Shown here: one piece after another, positions 18,963 through 29,244 of the stretch
Layout: each line of letters starts with the position of its first letter
How positions within the stretch are numbered: the first letter of the stretch is position 1
NCBI GenBank assembly: GCA_025936115.1
Contig: JAICTZ010000012.1
Coordinates: forward strand, 1-64,000
DNA: 64,000 nucleotides
Origin: Polyangiaceae bacterium
Lineage (GTDB): Bacteria > Myxococcota_A > Polyangia > Polyangiales > Polyangiaceae
Direction: 5' to 3'
Notes under the pieces: model-generated
The model's database searches: none
What the model was told of the DNA's origin: nothing
The model's input: the letters and a program-made list of their open reading frames with translations, nothing else
Position numbers and translations under genes: made by a program

Positions 18963-20032
18963 GCGAGAAATCTCACTTCGCGTTCCACGCTGGTTTCGTC
19001 GGATGCGCGTTCGCCGGCTTCGGCTTGCTTGAGCAGGCGCCAGATGTGCGGGCCGATCAAGTCGAGCTCGGTCGACATGTATTGTTCGCCGCCGAACGCG
19101 CGCACGGTTTCGCTCTGGGCGCGGAGGACGCGCGTGTCCTGTTTGAAGATCGAGAGCGCGACGGGTTCGAGGAAGGGGCGCACGAGCCAGGCTGGGATGG
19201 GCGAGCGAAAATCGACGACCGCGAAGAGTCGCGTCACGAAGTCGGAGACGGGCGTGCCGAACGCCGTGACGGTGAAGTGGCTCTCGCGGCCGAGCCGGTA
19301 TTCGACTTGCGCGATCGAGGGCAAGATGAAGCGGTCCCAGTGCTCGACGGTGCCGCCGCTCGGCGAGAGCAGGTAGCCCACGGCACCGCTCGGCCGCGGT
19401 TCACCCGCGTATTCGACTTCGACGCGATCGGCGGAGCGACGCACGGTGGCGCGGATTTCGTTGCGCTTGCCCGCGCCGCGAAAGAGCCCGCGGTGCAAGA
19501 ACGCGGTGTGCGGCACGTCGAGGGCGTTTTCGAGCGTCGCGTGCAGCGTGCCGGGCGCCTCGACGTGTCGCACGACACGCGTGTAGCCGGCCGGCGCGTC
19601 GCCCAGCGCGAACGGTTCGCGCGTCGGCTCTTCGTCGAGCTCGGCCCACACCCAGATCAAACCGCCCTGCTCACGCGTCGCACAGGCCGGTGCACGGCGT
19701 TCCCGTGCCTCGCTTCCGCCGACGAGCCCGGGCACGAGCGCGCAGCGGCCGCCGCCCTCGAATTGCCAGCCGTGGTAGGCGCATTCGAGACGCCCGCCCG
19801 CGACGACGCGACCGAGCGACAGCGGAGCATTCCGGTGCGGGCAGCGGTCGAGCAGCGCTGCGGGCTTGCCGCCCTCGGCGCGAAAAAGCACGAGCGGCGT
19901 GCCGAGGAGCTCGACCCGCAGCGGCTTCTTGCCGAGCTCCCGCGCTTCGCACACGACGTACCAGGCGTGCGAAACCCGGGCAATCGAAACGTGCCCCTTC
20001 GTGGGCGGCGGAACGAGCTTCGCGTCGGGCAC
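18959..20032 (-). CDS. Rieske [2Fe-2S] oxygenase-like protein
   Basis: A protein of about 357 residues, in the class of ring-hydroxylating oxygenase alpha subunits and related Rieske monooxygenases. The Rieske ligands are in CPHRNAPL and CAYHGW (C-x-H then C-x2-H). A mononuclear iron site is suggested by ENALDVPHTAFLH (Asp-x2-His-x4-His). I prefer the GTG start at 20032, which begins VPDAKLVPPP; the ATG at 20086 is possible but adds 18 Arg/Gly-rich residues. It overlaps the DUF420 gene downstream. The substrate is unknown; steroid or fatty-ring hydroxylation would be typical but is inference. Confidence 0.88.
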   Translation of the reverse strand: MPDAKLVPPPTKGHVSIARVSHAWYVVCEARELGKKPLRVELLGTPLVLFRAEGGKPAALLDRCPHRNAPLSLGRVVAGGRLECAYHGWQFEGGGRCALVPGLVGGSEARERRAPACATREQGGLIWVWAELDEEPTREPFALGDAPAGYTRVVRHVEAPGTLHATLENALDVPHTAFLHRGLFRGAGKRNEIRATVRRSADRVEVEYAGEPRPSGAVGYLLSPSGGTVEHWDRFILPSIAQVEYRLGRESHFTVTAFGTPVSDFVTRLFAVVDFRSPIPAWLVRPFLEPVALSIFKQDTRVLRAQSETVRAFGGEQYMSTELDLIGPHIWRLLKQAEAGERASDETSVEREVRFLA

Positions 20033-20118
20033 TGGTTTTCTTCTACCACCTGCCGCGTCCAAATGGCCCCGTGTCCGAGCCCTCACGCCCCGAGACCAGG
20101 GGTGTTACATTTCTCCGC

Positions 20119-21864
20119 ATGGTCGATCGGAAAACGGCGAGCTTCATGCGCTCGCTTTGCATGGGGCAGATCGTCGAGGACATCGTATTGCCGTTCCCGG
20201 AGATCGCGCAGTCCGACAAAGAAACGCTCGAGGGCGTGTTCACCACGATCTCGCAGCTCTTGGGTTCGCGCGAAGCCGACCTCAAAAAATGGGATCGGGA
20301 GGGGGAGCTGCCGGCCGAGTTCGTGAACGAGCTCCGCGCGGCAGGTCTCTTCAGCTTCGTGATCCCGGAGGCGAGCGGGGGGCTCGGCTTCGGCAGCAAG
20401 GCGTACTCGCGCGCGCTGCAAGAAGTCGCGAAATACGACGCGTCAGTCGCCGTGACCGTCGGCGCGCACAGCTCGATCGGGATGCGCGGGCTCTTGCTCT
20501 TCGGCACCGACGCGCAGCGCGCGCGCTACTACGAGAAGCTCGCGACGGGCGAGATGATTGCGGCGTTCTGTCTTACCGAGCCGGCGTCCGGATCCGACGC
20601 CGCTTCGATCCGCACGACGGCCGTGAAGGAAGGCGACGCTTGGGTCTTGAACGGCAACAAGATCTGGATCACGAACGGCGGGATCGCCGATTTTTTCACT
20701 GTGTTCGCCAAGACGACGGCGCCCGACGAACGCAAGGGTCTCTCCGCCTTCATCGTCACGCGCGACATGCCGGGCGTGACCACGGGCCCGCACGAGGACA
20801 AGCTCGGGATCCGCGCGAGCTCGACGACGACCGTGAGTTTCGACAACGTGCGCGTGCCGCTCGACCACTTGCTCGGCGAGGAGGGCAAGGGCTTCAAGGT
20901 CGCGATGAACATCTTGAATTCCGGGCGCACGGGCCTCGGCGGCGGGGCCGTCGGCGGCATGAAGAAGCTGATTTCCCTCGCGACGCAGCAGGCCAATCAG
21001 CGTGTTCAGTTCGACAAGCCGATCCGCGAGTTCGGTCTCGTCAAGCAGAAGGTCGGGCAGATGGTGATCGACTGCTACGCGACGGAAGCCACCGTGACGA
21101 TGGTCGCGGGGCTCACGGACGACGGCTACGGCGACTACGCCGTCGAGGCCGCGATCAGCAAAGTCTTCGCGAGCGAAGCCCTCTGGCGCAGCGCGGACGA
21201 GGCGCTGCAGATCGCTGCCGGTAACGGCTTCATGACGGAGTTTCCTTACGAGCGGCTCTTACGCGACTCGCGCATCAATCGCATCTTCGAGGGCACGAAC
21301 GACATCCTCAGGCTCTTCATCGCGCTCACGGCCATGAACGACGTCGGTCAGAACCTGCGCGACGTCGGCAAGAGTCTCGAAGGGGCGTTCACCGATCCGA
21401 TCAAGGGCTTCGGCGTGATCTCGGAGTACGCGCTCCGGCGCGCGGCGTTCACGACGGGCATCGGCCGCGAGGGCACGACGTTCACGCGGCTGTCGCCGGC
21501 GCTCAAAGTGCCGCAAGGCGTGTTCGAGGACGGCACGCGCGATCTGGCGGCCGCGACGGACCGCATCCTGCGCAAGCACGGGCGCGCGATCATCGAGAAA
21601 CAATTCGCGACGCGACGGCTCGCCGACATCATGATCGACCTCTTCGTGCTCGCGTGCGTGCTCAGCCGCGTCGATGCTTCGATTCGCAAAAACGGCGAGG
21701 GCGCAGCCGCGCGAGAGATCGACATCGCCACTGCGTTCGCCGGACAAGCGCGCCGGCGCGTGAAACACACGGTGAGCGAAATCGACGACAATCAGGACGA
21801 GCACGTGAAGACGCTCGCCGATATGGCGTTCGAGACCGAGCGCTACACGTGGGACGTTCTGTGA
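20119..21864 (+). CDS. Acyl-CoA dehydrogenase, long form
   Basis: A 581-residue acyl-CoA dehydrogenase, an FAD enzyme that forms the trans-2 double bond in beta-oxidation. Motifs: GGLGFGSKAYSRALQE, the FAD/substrate loop CLTEPASGSDAAS, WITNGGIADFFTVFAKT, and the C-terminal GTNDILRLFIAL after RINRIFEG. It is about 200 residues longer than the usual 380, with a C-terminal helical extension like very-long-chain enzymes. I use the ATG at 20119 (MVDRKTASFM), since the open frame upstream is non-coding antisense to the Rieske gene. The putative catalytic Glu (in FEGTND) is typical of the VLCAD/IVD-like branch. It starts 86 bases from the divergent Rieske gene. Confidence 0.93.
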   Translation: MVDRKTASFMRSLCMGQIVEDIVLPFPEIAQSDKETLEGVFTTISQLLGSREADLKKWDREGELPAEFVNELRAAGLFSFVIPEASGGLGFGSKAYSRALQEVAKYDASVAVTVGAHSSIGMRGLLLFGTDAQRARYYEKLATGEMIAAFCLTEPASGSDAASIRTTAVKEGDAWVLNGNKIWITNGGIADFFTVFAKTTAPDERKGLSAFIVTRDMPGVTTGPHEDKLGIRASSTTTVSFDNVRVPLDHLLGEEGKGFKVAMNILNSGRTGLGGGAVGGMKKLISLATQQANQRVQFDKPIREFGLVKQKVGQMVIDCYATEATVTMVAGLTDDGYGDYAVEAAISKVFASEALWRSADEALQIAAGNGFMTEFPYERLLRDSRINRIFEGTNDILRLFIALTAMNDVGQNLRDVGKSLEGAFTDPIKGFGVISEYALRRAAFTTGIGREGTTFTRLSPALKVPQGVFEDGTRDLAAATDRILRKHGRAIIEKQFATRRLADIMIDLFVLACVLSRVDASIRKNGEGAAAREIDIATAFAGQARRRVKHTVSEIDDNQDEHVKTLADMAFETERYTWDVL

Positions 21865-21888
21865 TAGCGTGCCGGCCGGAATTGCTTC

Positions 21889-23073
21889 ATGACTCGGCTT
21901 TTTCGCATCGGGCCCGTGGTCGCGGCGTGCTTGCTGCTCGGCGCTTGCGCTCAGCTCCTCGACTTGAACAAGTACGACGAGGTGGAGGGCGCGTCCGGCA
22001 AGCCGTCGAGCGGCGGTAAGGGTGGACACGCCGGCGCAGGCGGTAGCGCCGGACACGCCGGTGCAATCGCGGCGGGAGGCGGAGGCAAGCCAGCTGGTGG
22101 TGCGGGTGGCACCAACGCGCTCGGCGGCGCCGCGGGCGAATCTGCCGCGGGCGCCGGCGGGATCGAGGAAGCAGGTACGGGGGGAAGGTCGACGGCGGGC
22201 GCCGGCGGCGTGGGCGGCTGCAGTTCGACGATCGAGATCACGGTCCAGGGCGCGCCGACGGCAGATGACCAGCTCGACTCCGGCTATTACAGCTACGAGT
22301 ACAATGTTGACCCGCAGCTCGGCAGCGCTGCCGGAGACTACCTCTGGCTCGATTTTTACACGGGCGGTGAATACAACGGGGAGGACACGGGCAGCTTCGA
22401 GCTCGGGACGGGGGACGATGCCAACTACGCCTCCTGTTCCCGTTGCGTCTGGCTCGGCGTCGACCTCGGAGATTCCGGCATCGCCAAGACGTATTTCTAC
22501 GCGAAATCAGGGCGACTGGACATCGCGGCCGACTCCGACCAGCTGAACGGCTACCCGGACGTGCACGTCAGCGACGTGCTCTTGTCCGAGATCACGCTCG
22601 ACTCGGATACCCACGTTTCGGCCGAGGTTCCCGGCGGCCGCTGCCTGCACCTCACGTCGGCTGCCGTCGTCATCTCGAAGGTGCCCGACGGCTGGAACTG
22701 CCCAGGGTACGCGTACGGCACCGATGACGGCTGCGATTGCGGCTGCGGCATCGCCGATCCCGATTGCGTTTCGGCCCAGGTCGGCGTGTGCGACTTCTGC
22801 GACGACGAGGGGAGCTGCGGCCTCTCGGATTGCTCCAATATCACGCTGACCGACAACGCGAAGTGCAGCACGGCGAGCCAGGGCTGGACCTGCGACCCCT
22901 ACCACTACGGGGACGGGGAGGCCTGCGACTGCGGCTGCGGTGTCGTCGACTACGACTGCGTGGGCGTCGATGCGCTCTATTGCAACGTTTGTAATGATCC
23001 GAACGCGTGCACCGCGAGCCGCACCGGGACGTGCACGGACATCGACGCGAGCGACAACAGCAAGTGCCTGTGA
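21889..23073 (+). CDS. Surface lipoprotein, paralogue of the protein at 1489-2919
   Basis: A 394-residue lipoprotein (lipobox LLGAC). A Gly/Ala-rich linker (about residues 40-110) leads to a globular part with YLWLDFYTGGEYN, FELGTGDDANYASCSRC, ADSDQLNGYPDVHVSDV and GGRCLHLTS, which matches the 1489-2919 protein motif for motif. Unlike that protein, it ends with two Cys-rich modules (YGTDDGCDCGCG and YGDGEACDCGCG), so the tail has been duplicated. It follows the acyl-CoA dehydrogenase after 24 bases. Function unknown; exposed at the cell surface by inference. Confidence 0.82.
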   Translation: MTRLFRIGPVVAACLLLGACAQLLDLNKYDEVEGASGKPSSGGKGGHAGAGGSAGHAGAIAAGGGGKPAGGAGGTNALGGAAGESAAGAGGIEEAGTGGRSTAGAGGVGGCSSTIEITVQGAPTADDQLDSGYYSYEYNVDPQLGSAAGDYLWLDFYTGGEYNGEDTGSFELGTGDDANYASCSRCVWLGVDLGDSGIAKTYFYAKSGRLDIAADSDQLNGYPDVHVSDVLLSEITLDSDTHVSAEVPGGRCLHLTSAAVVISKVPDGWNCPGYAYGTDDGCDCGCGIADPDCVSAQVGVCDFCDDEGSCGLSDCSNITLTDNAKCSTASQGWTCDPYHYGDGEACDCGCGVVDYDCVGVDALYCNVCNDPNACTASRTGTCTDIDASDNSKCL

Positions 23074-23269
23074 GCGCCGCGCGAACGATGGCGCTGGTGG
23101 AACTCTGAATCGGTACTGCATTTGCCGCTAGTTCGTTGCGTGCATGAGCCGAAAGCGCCGGTCACCCCCACGCGATGAGACGTGACCGCGCTCTGCGAGC
23201 GCCGACAAATTAAGCAACGCGTTGGCCTTGCGCATCCAGCAAAGCGGTCGGAGTATTGAGGAGCAAAAC

Positions 23270-25642
23270 ATGTCCTTTCGCGCTCGCCTCGCTCTCGTCT
23301 GTTCTCTCCTTCTTCTCGCGCTCGCGTTCTCCTGTTCCGCCAACAAGACCAGCAGCACCGGTCTGCCCGGCGATGACAGCAGCAATCCGAATGCGGGAGG
23401 TTCTGGTCCTGGTACGGGTGGAACCAATTCCGCAAGCGGCGGTGGCGGCCTGTTCGGGCCGATCGACGTCGACCCGACGCCGGAGACTCCCGGCTGCGGC
23501 AACGGCATGCACGACGAGGGTGAGGAGTGCGACGACAGCAACACGAAGGGCGGCGACGGATGCAGCCCCGCCTGTCGTAAAGAGGCCGACTACGTTTGCC
23601 CGGACTCCGGCGTCGGCGCGTGCACGCCCGACATGTGCGGCAACGGTCACCTCGCAAGCTTCGAGACTTGCGACGACGGCAACATGATGTCGGGCGACGG
23701 TTGCTCCGCCGACTGCATGATGATCGAGCCGGGCTGGGAGTGTCGCGTCCCCGGTAAGAAGTGCGTGCCGCTCTGCGGCGACGGTCTGCTCACCGGCGGT
23801 GAGAAGTGCGACGACAAGAACGCCATGAACGGCGACGGTTGTTCGTCGACCTGCTTGATCGAAGCCGGTTCGAGCTGCGACAACACGATGCTGCCGAGCA
23901 AGTGCACCAAGGCGCAGTGCGGCAACATGATCGTCGAGGCGGGCGAGGGCTGCGACAAAGGTCCGGACAACGGGCTCTTCTACGGCGACGGTACCGGCTG
24001 CTCGAAGACGTGCACGCCGGAACCGAAGTGCCGCGACGCGAGCGGCGTGACGGGCCCGTGCGAAACGCACTGCGGCGACGGCAACAAGGACGAAGGCGAA
24101 GACTGCGACGACGGCAACGGTCAGGACAACGACGGTTGCTCGCACGACTGCAAGGTCGAGGCGGGCTTCACCTGCGGCGACATGGAGAAGCCGGACACGG
24201 TGCCGTGCCCGAGCAACCCGGCCTTCCAGTGCCTCGTGCTGCCGATGATCTTCCGCGACTTCGATCCGAGCACGAACCCCGACTTCTTCTACCTCGGCAA
24301 GAACAGCGTCACGTGCGTACCGGACGCGAGCGGTACCGCACCGACCGCCGTGGCCGCGGGCGGCGCATGCCCTGCCGATGATCACTCAGGCGTCTGCCAA
24401 GGCCTCGCGAGCGCGACGCTCGACAAGGACGGCAAGCCCGCCGCGGGTAAGATCAACATGTGCCGGTGCATCTTCACGGACCATGACGACACGGGCGTCC
24501 TCGCCAGCGCGGGGACCTGCTCGCGTTCGGACGGTTCGAGCCGCCATCACATCGACACGATGATCACCGCCGTGCACGACATCAAGACGTGGTACGCGGG
24601 CGCCGGCACGCACGGCACGCTCGAGCTCGCCCAGAGCGGGACTCAGTATCAGTTCTCGAGCAGCGTGATGGGCGCACCTGCCGGTGCCATGGGGACCACC
24701 ATTCAGGACGACATCCACGCCAACTGCTTGGGTACTGCGACGCCGCTGCAAAGCGGGTTCTTCCCGTTCGATACGGCGGGTGCTCACACGACGCCGGGCG
24801 GCACCGGAGCCGCCACGACGTATTGCAACCTGTGGCCGTATTGGGCGCTCGGAACCTCGGCGACCACCTGTGCGACCGGCTCGAGCCTAACGATCAAGGG
24901 CCAGTGGGATCCGACGGCTGCCTGGGACGCGTGCCCGATGGCCGGCACGGACGGCAGCTTCGTGCCGAAATCGGACGGCACCGGCACGCCGCTCCAGGGA
25001 CAGTTCCACGACTTCTACTACACGACGGAAGCGCGCTATCTGTTCCGCTACACGGGCCCGGCGTCGCTCTCGTTCTTCGGTGACGACGACGTGTACGTGT
25101 ATGTCAACGGCAAGCTGAAGCTCGATCTCGGTGCGCCACATCAGCGCCTGATGGGCACCGCCGCGATCGGCGACGCAACGGACGGTTTGGTCATGGGCAA
25201 GATCTACGAGATTGCCGTGTTCCACGCCGACCGTCACCCGCGCGACGCGAACTACCAGCTGACGCTCTCGAGCTTCTCCACGACCGAGTCGAACTGCATG
25301 CCCACGTGCGGCGACGGCGTCGCGACGGCCGCGGAAGAGTGCGATCTCGGCACGGCCATGAACACCGGTGAGTACGGTGGCTGCACGGCCGATTGCCACT
25401 ACGGCGGCTGGTGCGGTGACGGCACGACGAACGGCCCGGAAGAGTGCGACTCCGGCAAGGCCAACGGCGTGAGCTACACGCAGGATCCCGATCCGAACGC
25501 GTGCTCCTTCGGCTGCACGAAGGCGCACTACTGCGGCGACGGCAAGATCGACGCCCACGACGGCGAGGAATGCGACGACGGCGCAAACAACGGCATGGGC
25601 CGTTGCCTCAAGAGCTGCTTGCTGAAGGACGTCAACCGCTAA
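23270..25642 (+). CDS. Large Cys-rich surface lipoprotein with DUF4215-type repeats and fibro-slime domain
   Basis: A 790-residue secreted protein. I start at 23270 (MSFRARLALV) because GAGGAG lies 5 bases upstream and the signal is clear, ending in a probable lipobox LAFSC. After a Ser/Gly-rich segment come several Cys-rich repeats of the form CGNGxxxxxEECDDxNxxxGDGCSxxC (about residues 75-330). The central part carries fibro-slime/PA14-like features: IFRDFDPSTNPDFF, then FFGDDDVYVYVNGKLKLDLG and IYEIAVFHADRHP. More Cys-rich repeats close the protein. Such architecture is common in myxobacterial surface proteins. A role in extracellular matrix or glycan binding is an inference. A strong hairpin follows the stop. 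Confidence 0.88.
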   Translation: MSFRARLALVCSLLLLALAFSCSANKTSSTGLPGDDSSNPNAGGSGPGTGGTNSASGGGGLFGPIDVDPTPETPGCGNGMHDEGEECDDSNTKGGDGCSPACRKEADYVCPDSGVGACTPDMCGNGHLASFETCDDGNMMSGDGCSADCMMIEPGWECRVPGKKCVPLCGDGLLTGGEKCDDKNAMNGDGCSSTCLIEAGSSCDNTMLPSKCTKAQCGNMIVEAGEGCDKGPDNGLFYGDGTGCSKTCTPEPKCRDASGVTGPCETHCGDGNKDEGEDCDDGNGQDNDGCSHDCKVEAGFTCGDMEKPDTVPCPSNPAFQCLVLPMIFRDFDPSTNPDFFYLGKNSVTCVPDASGTAPTAVAAGGACPADDHSGVCQGLASATLDKDGKPAAGKINMCRCIFTDHDDTGVLASAGTCSRSDGSSRHHIDTMITAVHDIKTWYAGAGTHGTLELAQSGTQYQFSSSVMGAPAGAMGTTIQDDIHANCLGTATPLQSGFFPFDTAGAHTTPGGTGAATTYCNLWPYWALGTSATTCATGSSLTIKGQWDPTAAWDACPMAGTDGSFVPKSDGTGTPLQGQFHDFYYTTEARYLFRYTGPASLSFFGDDDVYVYVNGKLKLDLGAPHQRLMGTAAIGDATDGLVMGKIYEIAVFHADRHPRDANYQLTLSSFSTTESNCMPTCGDGVATAAEECDLGTAMNTGEYGGCTADCHYGGWCGDGTTNGPEECDSGKANGVSYTQDPDPNACSFGCTKAHYCGDGKIDAHDGEECDDGANNGMGRCLKSCLLKDVNR

Positions 25643-25668
25643 GGGCGCGGCCTGCGCGGCTTTTGCGC

Positions 25669-25692
25669 GTGCGGCCCCACCCGGGGCCGCAC
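25669..25692 (+). terminator. Strong GC hairpin after the fibro-slime gene
   Basis: A perfect 10-bp stem, gtgcggcccc / ggggccgcac, with loop accc, starting 26 bases past the stop. There is no following T-tract, so it would be a non-canonical terminator or RNA-stabilising hairpin. It also separates the gene from the tRNA promoter. Confidence 0.5.
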
Positions 25693-25709
25693 GATTCACG
25701 AGTCCGTGC

Positions 25710-25737
25710 TTGACGCGCGCCGCTTCGCGCGTATTCT
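25710..25737 (+). promoter_or_regulatory. Sigma-70-type promoter of tRNA-Thr
   Basis: A -35 box TTGACG (25710-25715) and a -10 box TATTCT (25732-25737) are separated by 16 bases, with the tRNA starting 13 bases after the -10 box. This is the clearest promoter in the window. Confidence 0.7.
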
Positions 25738-25750
25738 CGCGCGCGTTTCG

Positions 25751-25822
<72 letters not shown>

Positions 25823-25933
25823 CCTCCTCGCTTCGCTCGTCGTTCGCTGCCTTCGAGACTTTAGACCTCCGTGCGGTGTGGGGGCGGGGCCGCAGCTGGC
25901 CGTCCGTCGTGGTGCGACGCTGGGCCGACGGTG

Positions 25934-25949
25934 CAAGTCTCGAAGGCGG
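25934..25949 (+). repeat. Partial copy of the tRNA-Thr 3' end
   Basis: caagtctcgaaggcgg matches the tRNA end caagtctcgaaggtgg (25805-25820) at 15 of 16 positions, in the same orientation and 129 bases downstream. Both copies are followed by cttcgct-rich sequence. Such copies are usually att scars left by an integrated element, but the interval between them holds no gene. Confidence 0.6.
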
Positions 25950-26060
25950 GACCTTGCTTCGCTTCGCTCGCTCGGTGCCGGCGGCGTCGCGCGTCGTCGT
26001 TCGTTCGGACCTCCGGCGCTCGAGTGACAGGGCGGATTGATCGTGCAAAGTTCCGGGCGC

Positions 26061-27242
26061 ATGGCTCAGCCAGTCGCTGGTTTTCGGTTTGCGGCGGTCG
26101 CGTCTGGAATTCGTAAGGACGGGCGGATCGATACGGCGCTGGCCTTTGCCGAGCGGCCGGCGACGGCGGCCGGCGTCGTGACGCGCAACCGCGTGAAGGC
26201 TGCGCCGATTTTGATTGCGAGTGAGCGGCTGCGGGGCGGGGAGCTCAGCGCGGTGCTCGTGAACAGCGGGTGCGCCAACGCCTGCACCGGGGAGCCGGGG
26301 CTCACTGCGGCGCGCCAGGCGACGGCTGCCGTTGCCAAAGAGCTCGGCGTGCCGGAGGCGCGCGTCGTGCCGGCCTCTACCGGCGTCATCGGTGAGCTGC
26401 TGCCGGCCGAAAAAATCGCGGCGCACGCCCCCGAGCTCGTGCGCGCGCTTTCAGCCACGGGCGCCGACGACTTTGCGCGTGCGATTTGCACGACCGATCG
26501 CTGGCCGAAAGTCGCCGAAGCCGTGATCGAGACGCCGCGCGGCGCCGCGCGGGTGCTCGGGATCGGTAAGGGCGCCGGCATGATTCATCCGGACGTGGGT
26601 CCGCCGCAGGCGACGATGCTCGTGTTCCTCTTCACCGACGCGAAGGTGAGCGAACGCGAGCTCTCGGGAGCACTCGTGCCGGCGGCCGATCGGACGTTCA
26701 ACGCCGTGAGCGTCGACGGCGACACGAGCACGAACGATTTCGTGCTCGCGCTCGCTTCGGGCGCCTCGGGCGTGGAAGTGCCCGCGGACGCGCTCCGGGC
26801 GAGTCTCGAGAAGGTGTGCGGCGAGCTCGCCCGCTCGATGGTGCGCGATGGCGAAGGCGCCGAGCACGTCGTCGAAATTCTGGTGCGCGGACTCGCGACC
26901 GAAGCGGACGCGCGCCAGATCGCCAAGACGATTGCCACGTCCTTACTCGTGAAGACGGCGCTGTTCGGCCGCGAAGCCAACTGGGGCCGCTTGCTCGCCG
27001 CCGCGGGGCGCGCGGGCGTCGCGTTCGACCCGAACGTCGCGAGCGTCTCGGTCGCGGGGATTGAGATCGTGCGCGGAGGCGTCTCGCTCGGTGCAGAGGT
27101 GGAAGCCGAGGCGCAGCGCCGGATGCAGGCCGAGAGCTTCACGGTGGAGCTCGGTCTCGGCAGCGGCGCCGCACGCTTCGCTTACCTCACGAGCGATCTC
27201 GGGCACGGCTACGTCGACGTAAACGCGGGCTATCGCTCGTGA
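26061..27242 (+). CDS. argJ: Bifunctional ornithine acetyltransferase / N-acetylglutamate synthase
   Basis: A 393-residue ArgJ, which transfers acetyl from N-acetylornithine to glutamate (and in bifunctional forms also uses acetyl-CoA) in the arginine pathway. Landmarks are GVVTRNRVKAAP, VNSGCANACTGEPG, the PASTGVIGELLP segment, GIGKGAGMIHPDVG, and the cleavage site where T185 in QATML becomes the N-terminal nucleophile of the beta chain. SVDGDTSTNDFVLALASG and NWGRLLAAAGRAG also fit. The start is at the ATG at 26061; an in-frame TTG at 26037 is possible. No other arg genes are adjacent. Whether it is mono- or bifunctional cannot be told by eye. Confidence 0.95.
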   Translation: MAQPVAGFRFAAVASGIRKDGRIDTALAFAERPATAAGVVTRNRVKAAPILIASERLRGGELSAVLVNSGCANACTGEPGLTAARQATAAVAKELGVPEARVVPASTGVIGELLPAEKIAAHAPELVRALSATGADDFARAICTTDRWPKVAEAVIETPRGAARVLGIGKGAGMIHPDVGPPQATMLVFLFTDAKVSERELSGALVPAADRTFNAVSVDGDTSTNDFVLALASGASGVEVPADALRASLEKVCGELARSMVRDGEGAEHVVEILVRGLATEADARQIAKTIATSLLVKTALFGREANWGRLLAAAGRAGVAFDPNVASVSVAGIEIVRGGVSLGAEVEAEAQRRMQAESFTVELGLGSGAARFAYLTSDLGHGYVDVNAGYRS

Positions 27243-27246
27243 GTCT

Positions 27247-27660
27247 TTGACCTTGGCGGACGGCGCGCCGAAGAGCTCAAGCGTGCCGTGGCTCGCCACG
27301 CTGGGGCGTTTCGCCTGTTTTGCCTGCTGCTTGGCGCTGGGCCTCGCTGCGTGCGGCCCGTCGAAAGGCACGATCGGAGCCGTGCTCGCTCGGGATGCCG
27401 ACGGTCGGCTGTTCGTGCACGACGCGCCCGAGGGCCTCGCCGCCGAGCGCGCCGGGCTCGAGCCGGGTGACGAAATTTTACTGATCGACGGCCGAGACGC
27501 GCGGGCGCTCGGGCCAGAGGGCGTGCACCAGGCACTCTCCGGTGACGTCGGCGACCCGGTGAAACTCACGCTCGTCCGCCGGGGCGAGATTGTGCGCGTG
27601 ACGCTCGCCCGCACCGTCCCGCGTCCCTACCCGGTCGGCGCGGACAGCGCGGCGCCGTGA
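27247..27660 (+). CDS. PDZ-domain lipoprotein
   Basis: A protein of up to 137 residues with a lipoprotein signal (LALGLAAC) and one PDZ domain: APEGLAAERAGLEPGDEILLIDGRDARAL, then VHQALSGDVGDPVKLTLVRRGE. No protease domain follows, so it is probably a peptide-binding periplasmic adaptor. The start is uncertain: TTG at 27247 lies 4 bases after the argJ stop, while GTG at 27283 would leave a more compact signal (VPWLATLGRF). It is probably co-transcribed with argJ. Confidence 0.75.
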   Translation: MTLADGAPKSSSVPWLATLGRFACFACCLALGLAACGPSKGTIGAVLARDADGRLFVHDAPEGLAAERAGLEPGDEILLIDGRDARALGPEGVHQALSGDVGDPVKLTLVRRGEIVRVTLARTVPRPYPVGADSAAP

Positions 27661-27773
27661 GCGCGGCAGACCGGCCTTTCGAGCCCTGCCGCCCACCAAA
27701 TCCGCCGGGCTCGCCTGGGAAATCATGCTAGGTTGCCGGGCCGTCGGGTCGGGGCAACAGCTCCCGATTCCGA

Positions 27774-27795
27774 GCTCGGCGGCGCGCTGCCGAGC
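27774..27795 (+). promoter_or_regulatory. Hairpin in the metK leader
   Basis: A perfect 7-bp stem gctcggc / gccgagc with an 8-base loop ends 26 bases before the metK ATG, at the ribosome-entry region. I do not see the conserved core of a known SAM or SAH riboswitch, so a regulatory role is only possible. Confidence 0.25.
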
Positions 27796-27821
27796 GGCTC
27801 TTCGCACAAGGAAATCGATCG

Positions 27822-29180
<1,359 letters not shown>

Positions 29181-29244
29181 TCCAGAAGCCCGGAAGAAGC
29201 GGCGTGCCGAGCGACGGTTCGGCGCGCCGCTGCCTGGGTCCTAC

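Noticed and set aside
27661..27821. SAM or SAH riboswitch before metK
   Set aside because: I could find only a single hairpin, not the conserved core of any SAM or SAH class.
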